Shown one piece after another: positions 16,297 to 24,298 of a stretch of DNA of 64,000 nucleotides. The stretch lies in NCBI RefSeq assembly GCF_014646135.1, contig NZ_BMMW01000001.1, positions 1,567,570 to 1,631,569 of the forward strand. The letters run 5' to 3'. Every line of letters begins with the position of its first letter. Position 1 is the first letter of the stretch. Under the pieces are notes generated by a model. It saw only the letters and a program-made list of their open reading frames with translations. It did no database searches and was not told the DNA's origin. A program made the position numbers and the translations under genes. Source of the DNA: Nocardia camponoti (GTDB lineage: Bacteria > Actinomycetota > Actinomycetes > Mycobacteriales > Mycobacteriaceae).

Positions 16297-17586
16297 CTAA
16301 CGGCCCGGGGCGAAGGTGAAGAGTTCGCCGACGCGGGTGGCTACTACTACCTCGCCCTTCGGGCCGATGGATGTGCCCGTTGTCGTGCCCGTCGCCGACG
16401 GGAGAGGGTCGGAGTCGACGGTGTTTCCTGTTGTCGTGTCGAAGGTGATCAGGTTCAGGCCAGCGCCGATCGCGGCCACCGTGTATGCCGTGTGGTCGGC
16501 CGCCACTGCCGGGGTGCCGCGCTGGTCGAGATCCTTTCGCGCCCAAGCGGTTTCGGCGTGGTCGCCCGCGTCGCGTACTGCCGTCAGGTAGCCGTCGTCG
16601 CCTGCCGGGATGAGGAGGTTGTCGGCTACCGCGATCGGGCCGCGTGGCGCCCACTCAAGCGGGGCGGTCCAACGTGGCTTGCCGGTTTCGGTGTCGACGG
16701 CGATGAGGCGCTTGCTGTTGTCGCCCACGTACACGGTTTTGCCGTCGGCCGACAGGGCAGGGCTCGTCGCGCTGCCGTCAACGAGGAATTCCGACGACCA
16801 CAGCTGGCTCACCTTGCCGTCGGCGTAGCGCATCGCACGCAGGGCAGCAGCCGGGCGGCCCGGCTCCCACACCGTCACGAAAAACCGATCCGACGCATCG
16901 ATTGCCACACTGTTCGCCACCGCGCAGCGGGCACCGCCGGTGACGCAGTCGTCGAGACCGTCGCCCGACGCGGGCCGCGTCAACCCGGGATACGACAGGA
17001 AATCGGCGTCGCCGAGCAACTGCGCGGTCGGCACCTTTCGCTCACCCGTTTGGCGACTGAGCACGTCGACCTGACCCGACTGTGTCACCGACAACACGTT
17101 GCCGTCGCTGGTGAACGCGAGCGCGGTCGGCACCCCGGCAACGGGCGTGCGCCAACGCGGCTGACCGAGGAAATTGAACGAGTTCACCGCGCCGTCGTCG
17201 CCGACATACACGTTCGACATGCCGTCAATGACGGTCGGCGACTCGATCGACGCGGGCCCAATCGGATTGCAGAACCGTTTGCGCCCGGTCGGGATCTGGA
17301 ACGAAGCGACCGTGCACGGCCCGGCGTTAGTAGTAAGGAACAGCTGCCCGTCGCGGGCGATGGTGACGGGCTGCGCGATCGGTCCGCCAACCGGGCGCGA
17401 CCACCGCAACGACATCGCGTCGCTGCCGCTCACCGACGTGACGCCGCTGTTGCGTCCGTCGTGGTGGACTGCGGGCCACCCCGTCCCGGCCCCGACGGTA
17501 ATGTCGTCTACGTCGGTACCGCAGCCCGCCAACGCCAGCACGGCGGCGGCAGCGAGCGAGGCGACGACACGGGTCCGAGTTCGCAC
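16297..17586 (-). CDS. PQQ-like beta-propeller lipoprotein (Rv3035-like)
   Basis: A 429-residue exported lipoprotein. The signal peptide ends in the lipobox LALAGC (Cys about 22). The mature protein is a beta-propeller of PQQ/PDB-type blades, visible as WPAVHHDGRNSGVT, SIESPTVIDGMSNVYVGDDG, SPALSADGKTVYVGDNSKRL and IAVDTETGKPRWTAPLEWAP. It would sit on the outer face of the plasma membrane, perhaps as a scaffold. No enzymatic residues are identifiable. GTG 17586 is preceded by GGGAG. The stop abuts the stop of the TerD fusion, and the gene is divergent from the hexapeptide acyltransferase, as in the Rv3034c/Rv3035 region. Confidence 0.85.
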   Translation of the reverse strand: MRTRTRVVASLAAAAVLALAGCGTDVDDITVGAGTGWPAVHHDGRNSGVTSVSGSDAMSLRWSRPVGGPIAQPVTIARDGQLFLTTNAGPCTVASFQIPTGRKRFCNPIGPASIESPTVIDGMSNVYVGDDGAVNSFNFLGQPRWRTPVAGVPTALAFTSDGNVLSVTQSGQVDVLSRQTGERKVPTAQLLGDADFLSYPGLTRPASGDGLDDCVTGGARCAVANSVAIDASDRFFVTVWEPGRPAAALRAMRYADGKVSQLWSSEFLVDGSATSPALSADGKTVYVGDNSKRLIAVDTETGKPRWTAPLEWAPRGPIAVADNLLIPAGDDGYLTAVRDAGDHAETAWARKDLDQRGTPAVAADHTAYTVAAIGAGLNLITFDTTTGNTVDSDPLPSATGTTTGTSIGPKGEVVVATRVGELFTFAPGR

Positions 17587-17703
17587 CTGCTGATCTCCCT
17601 GTCAGGTCGGCGGGGTTGCACCAGTTGTGGTGAGTTGGCGTGCGAACCGAAAGTACTCTGTGTAACCGACGACCGAACCCCCGGGTATAAGGAGAACACG
17701 TTC

Positions 17704-18450
17704 GTGACGAGCATGTGGGGTGCGCCCCTGAACGCGCGGTGGCGGGGATCGCGCCGCCGCGACCCGCAGCAGGCCAAATTCTTGACCCGCGACTCGCTGC
17801 GTTGGGTGCTCGCCAACCGCGCCTACACGCCCTGGTACCTCGTGCGGTACTACCGGTTGTTCAAATTCCGGCTTGCCAATCCCCACATCGTGTTGCGCGG
17901 CATGGTTTTCCTCGGCCGCAATATCGAAGTCCACGCGACGCCGGAACTCGCGCGCATGGAGATCGGCCGCTGGGTCCACATCGGTGACGGCAACGCCATC
18001 CGTTGCCACGAAGGTTCGCTGCGCATCGGCGACAAGGTGGTTTTCGGCAAGGACAACGTGGTCAACACCTACCTCGACATCGAGATTGGTGAATCGACCC
18101 TGGTCGCCGACTGGTGCTACATCTGCGATTTCGACCACCGCATGGACGACATCACCATGCCGATCAAGGACCAGGGCATCGTGAAGAGCCCGGTGCGCAT
18201 CGGCCCCGACACCTGGATCGCGGCGAAGGTCACCGTGTTGCGCGACACCCGCGTCGGCCGGGGTTGCGTCCTTGGCGCGCACGCGGTGGTTCGTGGCGAG
18301 GTGCCGGATTACAGCATCGCCGTCGGTGCGCCGGCGAAGGTCGTGAAGAACCGCAAGGTCGCATGGGATTCGGCGGCTGAGCAGCGGGCGGCGTACGCGG
18401 CGGCGCTGGCCGATATCGAACGTAAGAAGAGCGCACCGGCCGAGGCGTAG
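17704..18450 (+). CDS. hexapeptide-repeat acetyl/acyltransferase (Rv3034c-like)
   Basis: A 248-residue left-handed beta-helix transferase. After a basic N-terminus (RYYRLFKFRLANPHIVLRGM) it has hexapeptide coils such as VHIGDGNAIRCHEGSLRIGD, EIGESTLVADWCYICDFDH, VRIGPDTWIAAKVTVLRDTR and CVLGAHAVVRGEVPDYSIAV, ending in the family motif GAPAKVVKN. The likely reaction is O- or N-acetylation of a sugar or lipid-linked glycan from acetyl-CoA. GTG 17704 follows AAGGAGAA (17689-17696). A longer frame extends upstream but runs antisense through the PQQ lipoprotein. Confidence 0.85.
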   Translation: MTSMWGAPLNARWRGSRRRDPQQAKFLTRDSLRWVLANRAYTPWYLVRYYRLFKFRLANPHIVLRGMVFLGRNIEVHATPELARMEIGRWVHIGDGNAIRCHEGSLRIGDKVVFGKDNVVNTYLDIEIGESTLVADWCYICDFDHRMDDITMPIKDQGIVKSPVRIGPDTWIAAKVTVLRDTRVGRGCVLGAHAVVRGEVPDYSIAVGAPAKVVKNRKVAWDSAAEQRAAYAAALADIERKKSAPAEA

Positions 18451-18458
18451 CGCCCGAC

Positions 18459-18525
18459 CAAGATCACCAGGCTCTCCGGGATTTTTCTACTCGACGTTTG
18501 TCTACCTGAGAGCCTGGTGATCTTG
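18459..18525. repeat. 18-bp perfect inverted repeat
   Basis: CAAGATCACCAGGCTCTC at 18459-18476 is exactly mirrored at 18508-18525, with a 31-base centre. It begins nine bases after the acyltransferase stop and ends 36 bases before the DUF1697 start. It could terminate the former, but there is no T-run after the right arm; it may be a repeat element or an operator. Confidence 0.75.
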
Positions 18526-18560
18526 ATGGATTGTCGGTGGGCGCGGGTAGCGTCGCACCC

Positions 18561-19106
18561 ATGACCGAACGCTATGCCGCATTGCTGCGCGGGATCATGC
18601 CGAGCAACCCCAATATGCGCAATGAGAAGCTGCGCGGGGTGCTCGAAGGGCTTGGGTATGAGCGGGTCGCGTCGATTCTGGCCAGCGGCAATCTCACGTT
18701 CGCGACGAAGTCGACCGACCCTGCCGTGCTGGAAGATCGCATCCAACAAGCACTTTCGGCCGAGCTCGGCATTCCCGGCGGCACGCTGATCCGCAGCTAT
18801 CCCGAGCTGCGCGACCTACTCGACCGCGACCCGTTCGACGGGCGCGTCCACGAGCGCGGCACCTATCTCACGGTCACGTTCTTCAAAAACGACGTGATCG
18901 AAGCGGATCTCAGCGAATTCGCCGACGACCCGCTCACCAAGGTGATCGGCTACGACCATCCCACCCGCGCCTTCCTCACCGTGCTCGACAACAGCACCGG
19001 GGTCACGCCGCCGTTCATGGGCCGACTCGAAAAGATCTACGGCAAAGACATCACCACGCGCACGTGGCTCACCGTGCAGCGGGTGGTGAAGAAGATGGAA
19101 AGCTAG
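18561..19106 (+). CDS. DUF1697 family protein
   Basis: A 181-residue protein with the DUF1697 signatures: MTERYAALLRGIMPSNPNMR, EKLRGVLEGLGYERVASILA followed by SGNLTF, a central IPGGTLIRSYPELRDLLDRDPF, and the C-terminal GKDITTRTWLTVQRVVKKM. It is cytosolic, alpha/beta, and of unknown function. ATG 18561 is used because the alternative start ten codons upstream lies in the flank of the inverted repeat. There is no obvious ribosome-binding site, so a leaderless transcript is possible. The 3' end overlaps the convergent THUMP-like gene by four bases. Confidence 0.8.
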   Translation: MTERYAALLRGIMPSNPNMRNEKLRGVLEGLGYERVASILASGNLTFATKSTDPAVLEDRIQQALSAELGIPGGTLIRSYPELRDLLDRDPFDGRVHERGTYLTVTFFKNDVIEADLSEFADDPLTKVIGYDHPTRAFLTVLDNSTGVTPPFMGRLEKIYGKDITTRTWLTVQRVVKKMES

Positions 19107-20263
19107 GGAGTTTCGCAGAGGAACGCGACGCCGTCGCGGCCGATGCGGGTGAGGACCAGCGTAAATGGTTGCGTCCCACGGAGTTTGAGCTTCTTACGGA
19201 AGGCGTCGGGGTCGACGTCGACGCCGCGCACCAAGATCTCAAGGCGGCCGCAATCTCGGCGGGCGAGTTCCTGACGCAACGTCTTCTCGCGCAGGTCAAG
19301 CCGGTCGATGATACGGAAGCCGCGCACACCGTCGGGCACGGTGTCGCCGGTGAGGTAGGCGATGCGCGGATCTAGTTGCCACAGACCATGTTTCGCCGCG
19401 TAGTGGCGGACCAAACCCGCGCGCACGATCGCACCGTCGGGGTCGATCAGGAAGTCGCCGGGGGCGCGCTCGGGAATGTCGTCGGGCATCGCGTCGGTGA
19501 AAGTTGTTGCGCCGCCGTGGGAATCGAGGACCGTCGCGCGACGGGTCACGCCCGATTCAGCAAGCCCCGGCGACCACAGGCACGCCTCCTTCACCGCACC
19601 ATCGAGCGAGACAACCTCGATCTCGCCTTGCCAATCGAGCGCGGCGAAGTCGAGCCCGGGTGCCGACTTCACGGCGATATCGCGGCCCGCGTAGGCGGTG
19701 AGCAGATCGGGAAGGGGCGGTTGGAGTTTCGCCGGATCGTGGGTGCGGCGACCGTCAGCGCGACGGGCTGGGTCGGCAATGATGACGGTGTCGCGCGACG
19801 TGGGTATGAGCGCATCAGCCTTGGCCAGCAACACCTTTCGCGCGGCGAGGTTATGGGCGGCCATCGCCAGCCGCACGTCATCGAGGTCGCTGCCGAGCAC
19901 CGCCGGGCACATGGTCGACAACTCTGCGAGCTCCGCGCCAATCGAGCACGTCACGTCGTGGACAGCCCGCCCACCCAACCGCGCGGCACGATGTCGCGCG
20001 ACTAACGCGGGCGTCGCCTGCTGCATCGCATCGTCAGTGAACAACCACCCAGCGCTGTCGGGCAGCTTCGCAATTGCCTTGCGGCGCAAGCGAACTGTCT
20101 CAATCAACGCTGCGGCACGCTCGCCGTAATCGCGACGCACCCGCTGCAAATCGTTCAGATGCGACGCCGGGGTGAGCGCGAGGGTGTCGACCTCAGACAG
20201 CGCGACCGCACCGGCCGCGCTGTCTAGGTAGGCGACATCGTCGCGCCCAAAGGCGTACCCCAC
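19103..20263 (-). CDS. class I SAM-dependent methyltransferase with THUMP-like domain (Rv3037c-like)
   Basis: A 386-residue protein. Residues about 95-200 form a Rossmann methyltransferase core: VHDVTCSIGAELAEL (motif I), VLGSDLDDVRLAMAAHN (motif II), ADALIPTSRDTVIIADPARR (motif IV-like DPAR). The C-terminal about 90 residues form the THUMP-like domain (GVRGFRIIDRLDLREKTLRQ and LARRDCGRLEILVRGVDVDP ... KKLKLRG). This suggests an RNA or nucleoside target, which is unproven. It begins with GTG 20263, immediately after the TAA of the upstream methyltransferase gene, so the two are coupled in one operon. Confidence 0.82.
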   Translation of the reverse strand: MGYAFGRDDVAYLDSAAGAVALSEVDTLALTPASHLNDLQRVRRDYGERAAALIETVRLRRKAIAKLPDSAGWLFTDDAMQQATPALVARHRAARLGGRAVHDVTCSIGAELAELSTMCPAVLGSDLDDVRLAMAAHNLAARKVLLAKADALIPTSRDTVIIADPARRADGRRTHDPAKLQPPLPDLLTAYAGRDIAVKSAPGLDFAALDWQGEIEVVSLDGAVKEACLWSPGLAESGVTRRATVLDSHGGATTFTDAMPDDIPERAPGDFLIDPDGAIVRAGLVRHYAAKHGLWQLDPRIAYLTGDTVPDGVRGFRIIDRLDLREKTLRQELARRDCGRLEILVRGVDVDPDAFRKKLKLRGTQPFTLVLTRIGRDGVAFLCETP

Positions 20264-21241
20264 TTACTTGCGCGCCGAATCCGGCTTCACTCCGGTGATC
20301 ATCGCGTTGTAGAAGAACTCACGCGGGACAACCTTGCGCAGCACGTTCTCGTCGAGCCAGCTCAGGCCAAGCCACGCGCGGTACTGCGTGAGGCGGTAGG
20401 TCATGGTGAGCTTCTCGTCCGGCACGGCGGCTTCAAACGTGCGCACTGGCCAACCCCACAGGGCGGCGGCGAATTCTTCGGTGGTCGCCTTCACGTCGAC
20501 CGCGCCCGCCGAGCGCGCCATGCGCTCAAGGTCGCTCGGGTCAAAGGTGTGCAGGTCGACGACGGCTTCGAGCGCGGCGGCACGCGAGGAATCGTCAAGC
20601 TCGGTCTGTGGCCGACGCCACCCCGAAAGGAACGGCAGCTTGGTGATCTCGGTCGTGATCTTCCACGTCGCCTGACCAAGGCGACGGGCGTAAAGGTTGC
20701 CGATGGTCGTCGGCTCGCCAGCGAAGACGAACCGGCCGCCCGGCTTGAGCACGCGCAGGCATTCCTTGAGCGCCAGCTCAACGTCGGGGATGTGGTGAAG
20801 CACGGCGTGGCCGCACACGAGGTCGAAGGTGTCGTCCTCGTACGGGATGGTTTCGGCGTCGGCGACGCGACCATCGACGTCGAGGCCAAGGTGCTCGGCG
20901 TTGCGCAGCGCGACCTTCACCATGCCCGGCGACAGGTCGGTGACCGAACCGGACTTGGCGACGCCGCCCTGCATCAGGTTCAGCAGGAAGAAGCCGGTGC
21001 CGCAGCCCAGCTCAAGCGCGCGCTCATACGGCAGCGGTGCCGCGCCGACGGCCAGGTCAAACCGACCACGGGCATAGGCGATACAGCGCTCGTCATAAGA
21101 GATCGACCACTTGTCGTCATAGGTCTCAGCTTCCCAGTCGTGATAAAGGACCTGGGCCAGCTTGGTGTCTTCGAGCGCTGCTTCGACCTGAGCCTGCGTG
21201 GCGTGCGGGTTTGGCGCCGGATCGTCGGAATGAACCGTCAT
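20264..21241 (-). CDS. SAM-dependent methyltransferase (Rv3038c-like)
   Basis: A 325-residue class I methyltransferase. Motif I is ALELGCGTGFFLLNLM (about 83-98), then VTDLSPGMVKVALRNAEHLG, TFDLVCGHAVLHHIPDVELA and CLRVLKPGGRFVFAGEPT. A long C-terminal helical part (GWRRPQTELDDSSRAAALEA to WLDENVLRKVVPREFFYNAM) probably forms the substrate site. The substrate is unknown. I took ATG 21241; a longer frame would run into the neighbouring gene's flank. It heads the two-gene unit with the THUMP-like methyltransferase. Confidence 0.85.
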   Translation of the reverse strand: MTVHSDDPAPNPHATQAQVEAALEDTKLAQVLYHDWEAETYDDKWSISYDERCIAYARGRFDLAVGAAPLPYERALELGCGTGFFLLNLMQGGVAKSGSVTDLSPGMVKVALRNAEHLGLDVDGRVADAETIPYEDDTFDLVCGHAVLHHIPDVELALKECLRVLKPGGRFVFAGEPTTIGNLYARRLGQATWKITTEITKLPFLSGWRRPQTELDDSSRAAALEAVVDLHTFDPSDLERMARSAGAVDVKATTEEFAAALWGWPVRTFEAAVPDEKLTMTYRLTQYRAWLGLSWLDENVLRKVVPREFFYNAMITGVKPDSARK

Positions 21242-21324
21242 AACAGTGCAGCCTAATATGAGAGGCCGCGCACGCGATCCCCGGTCTTGTTTGCGGGAAT
21301 TCTTCCTAGACGATTGACCGAGGA

Positions 21325-22098
21325 CTACTCGCCCGTGAACTCCGCGCTGTTGGGTCCGTCGGCTAGCACGCTGGCCGTTCCGGTCCGGGTGTCGGCGGTG
21401 TTGAACAGGGCAGACCACTCCGTCACCGCGCGCGAATGGCCGTGCGGACCCGCTTCGAAAACCGCTTTCGCGGCGGCCAGTGCGCGCGGGGAAGCGCGAA
21501 CGAATTTCGACGCCCACGCGCGCGCCGCCTTCAACACGTCGTCGGGCGCGACGACCTCGTCGACGAGCCCCAACTTCAGCGCCTCGTCAGCGCCGACGTA
21601 TCGGCCGCTGTAGACGAGGTCCTTCGCCTTACTTGGCCCGATCAGCAGCGACAGCTTGCGGATGCCAGCGAGCGGGATCAGGCCCGCTTTGATCTGCGGG
21701 AAGCCGAGCTTGACGTTGTCGCCGACGATGCGGTGATCAGCGCTCAGCGCCAATTCAAGCCCAGCGCCGAGGGCGTATCCGCTGATCGCGGCGACCGTCG
21801 GCTGCGGCACGTACGCGAGGCAGTTCAGCGCGCGTTGCAGGTCGGGGGCGAGGCGTGCCGCCTGGGCGGGGTCGAGGTCGGCGAGTTCGGCCATCTCGTC
21901 GCCCGCGCTGAAAACGCGCTCGTCGCCGTAGACGATCAACGCGGCGACCGACGGGTGCTCGCCCGCCGACCGCGCCGCCGCTTCAACCTCACGCGCGAGT
22001 TGCGCGTCGACCAAGTTCAGCGGTGGTCGGTCGATCCGCAACACGGCGACACCACGAGTGGGCGCGTCGGGCAGCTCAAGCGTGACGAATTCGGCCAT
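21325..22098 (-). CDS. enoyl-CoA hydratase/isomerase family protein (EchA17-like)
   Basis: A 257-residue crotonase-fold protein. It has the oxyanion-hole stretch ERVFSAGDEMAEL and the second glycine-rich segment SGYALGAGLELALSADHRIV. The first catalytic glutamate is present in GAGLELAL, but the position of the second glutamate is Gln in LGFPQIKAGLIPLAG (usually PEI). Hydratase activity may therefore be changed, and another acyl-CoA reaction is possible. It lies nine bases after the NUDIX gene in the same orientation, in the Rv3039c position. Confidence 0.85.
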   Translation of the reverse strand: MAEFVTLELPDAPTRGVAVLRIDRPPLNLVDAQLAREVEAAARSAGEHPSVAALIVYGDERVFSAGDEMAELADLDPAQAARLAPDLQRALNCLAYVPQPTVAAISGYALGAGLELALSADHRIVGDNVKLGFPQIKAGLIPLAGIRKLSLLIGPSKAKDLVYSGRYVGADEALKLGLVDEVVAPDDVLKAARAWASKFVRASPRALAAAKAVFEAGPHGHSRAVTEWSALFNTADTRTGTASVLADGPNSAEFTGE

Positions 22099-22107
22099 GC
22101 GGCCAAC

Positions 22108-22908
22108 TTACCGGGGGCCGAGGATGCCGCCGCCCGGGAGCATGGCGAAATAGCGTTCGTTGTCGGGGAAGTCGCTCAGCGGACGACCCGCGTCGCCGGG
22201 CCGATAGGTTGGCATGATCGGCGCGATTTCCCGCTCGGACGCGAGCACCGCCGCGGTGTCGGCGAAGGCGGCGAGGCTGTCGAGTTGCGACCATGTTGGC
22301 GGCATGAGGATGTCGACGCCGGAAGTCCAGCTGTTGATCGCGTCGGCTGGGGTGCGCCAAAGGACTTGCGCCGCTTCGGAAGTCTCACCGTCGGCGCGTT
22401 GACCTTCGGGCAGGACAGCGACGAAGAAGCGGGTGTCGTAGCGTCGCGGTTCGGCGAGCGGAGTAATCCAGTTCGACCACGGCCGCAGCAGGTCGGCGCG
22501 CAACACCAGACCTTCTTTCGCGAGGAACTGCGCGAGCGAAAGTTCGCGTCGCTCAAGCTGTCCGCGCGCTTGTCGGTAAACGCTGGAATCACTGACGACG
22601 GTGTCGGCGGTCGGGCCAGCGAGCAGCACGCCGCACTCTTCGAACGTCTCGCGAACGGCAGCGGCGACGAGCGCTTGGGCGGTGGGCTCGGTTGTCGCGA
22701 ACCGCTCGGCCCACCATGCGGGCGACGGGCCAGCCCACGCGATATCGGCGGTGCCGTCGGCGGGATCAACGCCGCCACCAGGGAAAACGGTGACGCCGCC
22801 AGCGAAGGCCATGCCCTTAACCCGCCGCTGGAGGAACACTTCGATGCCGCTTGTCCCGTCACGCAGCAACATCACCGTTGATGCGTCCTTGGCCACTGCC
22901 GAACTCAT
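22108..22908 (-). CDS. NUDIX hydrolase (Rv3040c-like, NUDT19 type)
   Basis: A 266-residue NUDIX protein. The box is seen as VTVFPGGGVDPADG followed after an insertion by AAAVRETFEECGVLLAG, which keeps the REXXEEXG metal-binding core. The insertion between the glycine loop and the REXXEE helix is characteristic of NUDT7/19-like members that act on CoA derivatives. CoA or acyl-CoA pyrophosphohydrolysis is therefore a reasonable guess next to an enoyl-CoA hydratase homologue. ATG 22908 is preceded by AAGGAG; an earlier in-frame start at 22986 has no such site. Confidence 0.85.
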   Translation of the reverse strand: MSSAVAKDASTVMLLRDGTSGIEVFLQRRVKGMAFAGGVTVFPGGGVDPADGTADIAWAGPSPAWWAERFATTEPTAQALVAAAVRETFEECGVLLAGPTADTVVSDSSVYRQARGQLERRELSLAQFLAKEGLVLRADLLRPWSNWITPLAEPRRYDTRFFVAVLPEGQRADGETSEAAQVLWRTPADAINSWTSGVDILMPPTWSQLDSLAAFADTAAVLASEREIAPIMPTYRPGDAGRPLSDFPDNERYFAMLPGGGILGPR

Positions 22909-23006
22909 GAGCACTCCTTCGCGCGGCGCCGATGCCGCTTTCGCACCATAGCCCGCGAAGGTGCGCATGACCGCCGATCTGAACACGGCGGTGACCGAAT
23001 TGCTGG

Positions 23007-23849
23007 CTAACCGCGCCTGCGATGCCCTCCCGACCTGCGCGCTCGGCGGGCGAACCAGCGACCGTCGACTCGATCCAGGGCGATCGACTGGCTGAACGCG
23101 TCACTCAAATTCTCGGCCGTGAGGACGTCGTCAAGGAGGCCCTGGCTCACGACCTGGCCCTCCTTCAGCAGGAGTGCGTGCGTGAAACCCGGCGGGATTT
23201 CCTCGACGTGGTGGGTCACCAACGCCATCGCGGGCGCGTCGGGGTCGGCGGCCAAATCGCCAAGGCGCTCAACGAGTTCCTCGCGACCGCCGAGGTCGAG
23301 GCCGGCGGCGGGTTCGTCGAGGAGCAGCAGTTCTGGGTCGGTCATCAGTGCTCGTGCGATCAGGACGCGCTTGCGTTCACCTTCCGACAAGGTGCCGTAG
23401 GTGCGGTCCGAAAGATGTTCGGCCCCAAGGGTTTCCAGCATGTCGATGGCGCGTTCAGTGTCGATGTCGTCGTAGCGTTCCCGCCACCGACCGAGCACCG
23501 CGTACCCGGCGGAGACAACAAGGTCGCTGACTTTCTCATCGACCGGAATGCGACTCGCCACCGCGGCCGACGACAAGCCGATGCGCGGCCGTAGTTCGTT
23601 GACGTCGACGCGACCCATGGTCTCGCCCAACAGGTTCGCGCGGCCAGCGGTGGGGTGCAGTTCGGCGGCGGCCATCCGCAGGAGCGAGGTTTTGCCAGCT
23701 CCGTTGGGGCCGAGGACCACCCAGCGTTCGTCGAGTTCGACCTGCCACGTCACCGGGCCGACGAGGCTGCGCCCGCCGCGACGAATGGTGACATCAGAGA
23801 AGTCGATGAGCAGATCAGGATCGGGATCGGGTTGCGACACGCGCTCCAT
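23007..23849 (-). CDS. ABC transporter ATP-binding protein (Rv3041c-like)
   Basis: A 280-residue ATPase with Walker A LGPNGAGKTSLLRM (about 47-60), Q-loop region RIGLSSAAVASRI, signature TLSEGERKRVLIARAL (about 157-172), Walker B LLLLDEPAAGLDLGG, and H-loop ALVTHHVEEIP. No permease gene is adjacent. The sequence resembles the ModF/YlmA group of soluble ABC proteins, which may not drive transport at all. The 5' end overlaps the small membrane-protein gene, suggesting a shared message. Confidence 0.88.
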   Translation of the reverse strand: MERVSQPDPDPDLLIDFSDVTIRRGGRSLVGPVTWQVELDERWVVLGPNGAGKTSLLRMAAAELHPTAGRANLLGETMGRVDVNELRPRIGLSSAAVASRIPVDEKVSDLVVSAGYAVLGRWRERYDDIDTERAIDMLETLGAEHLSDRTYGTLSEGERKRVLIARALMTDPELLLLDEPAAGLDLGGREELVERLGDLAADPDAPAMALVTHHVEEIPPGFTHALLLKEGQVVSQGLLDDVLTAENLSDAFSQSIALDRVDGRWFARRARRSGGHRRRG

Positions 23850-24012
23850 CTTGGCCCACCGCGCGGCTCAGCGGAATGACCGACCCCGAAGCGATTCGTC
23901 GGGAACCCGGCCGATCGATGCCGCGCCGCAGCATTCGGGCCGCGATCACCGAGACCGGGATCGAGATGAGCGCCCAACAAATCAAGATCACCACGATGGT
24001 TGTTAGCGTCAT
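23815..24012 (-). CDS. small single-pass membrane protein (65 aa)
   Basis: A 65-residue protein beginning MTLTTIVVILICWALISIPV, one N-terminal transmembrane helix, followed by a basic cytoplasmic tail rich in Arg and Ser. ATG 24012 has a strong GGGAGG site six bases upstream. The 3' end overlaps the start of the ABC ATPase by 35 bases, so the two may be co-translated. No family is recognised. Confidence 0.6.
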   Translation of the reverse strand: MTLTTIVVILICWALISIPVSVIAARMLRRGIDRPGSRRIASGSVIPLSRAVGQDGARVATRSRS

Positions 24013-24207
24013 TGCGAACCTCCCCGTGTCTCTGTGAGCTCGGTACAAGTCGCAGTAGCTATACCCGCAAATGAGCCGCGTCATGTGTTGCTGGCCCGGC
24101 GCGTCGGGAAAACCGCAGGAAAGTGCCGGTTTCGCGGGGTTTACGCGGCGCCCTGGACGGCGTCGGCCCCGAGCGGGGCCGCTTACATCGGCTCACTTTC
24201 TGGGCGG

Positions 24208-24298
24208 GCACGCCGATCACGGTCATCGACCCCGGCACGACGTCGGTGAAATCCGCAGCACGCTGCCGAATCCCGACCGCCTTCACCCCGTCAACCAG
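24208..24298 (-). pseudogene. decayed tandem copy of the 3' end of the Pth2-type gene
   Basis: Translated on the minus strand this stretch gives LVDGVKA, then DFTDVVPGSMTVIGVP. This is close to the last 30 residues of the adjacent hydrolase (LVDEVKA, then GFTEVAPGSMTVIGVPG). At DNA level the unit starting at 24208 matches the unit starting at 24299 with an offset of 91 bp, about three quarters identical by eye. It has no start, is out of frame with the intact gene, and follows directly on its stop. It looks like an old tandem duplication that has decayed. Confidence 0.7.

Noticed and set aside
16492..17703. N-terminal extension of the hexapeptide acyltransferase frame
   Set aside because: It is antisense to the PQQ lipoprotein; the AAGGAGAA site and GTG at 17704 mark the real start.
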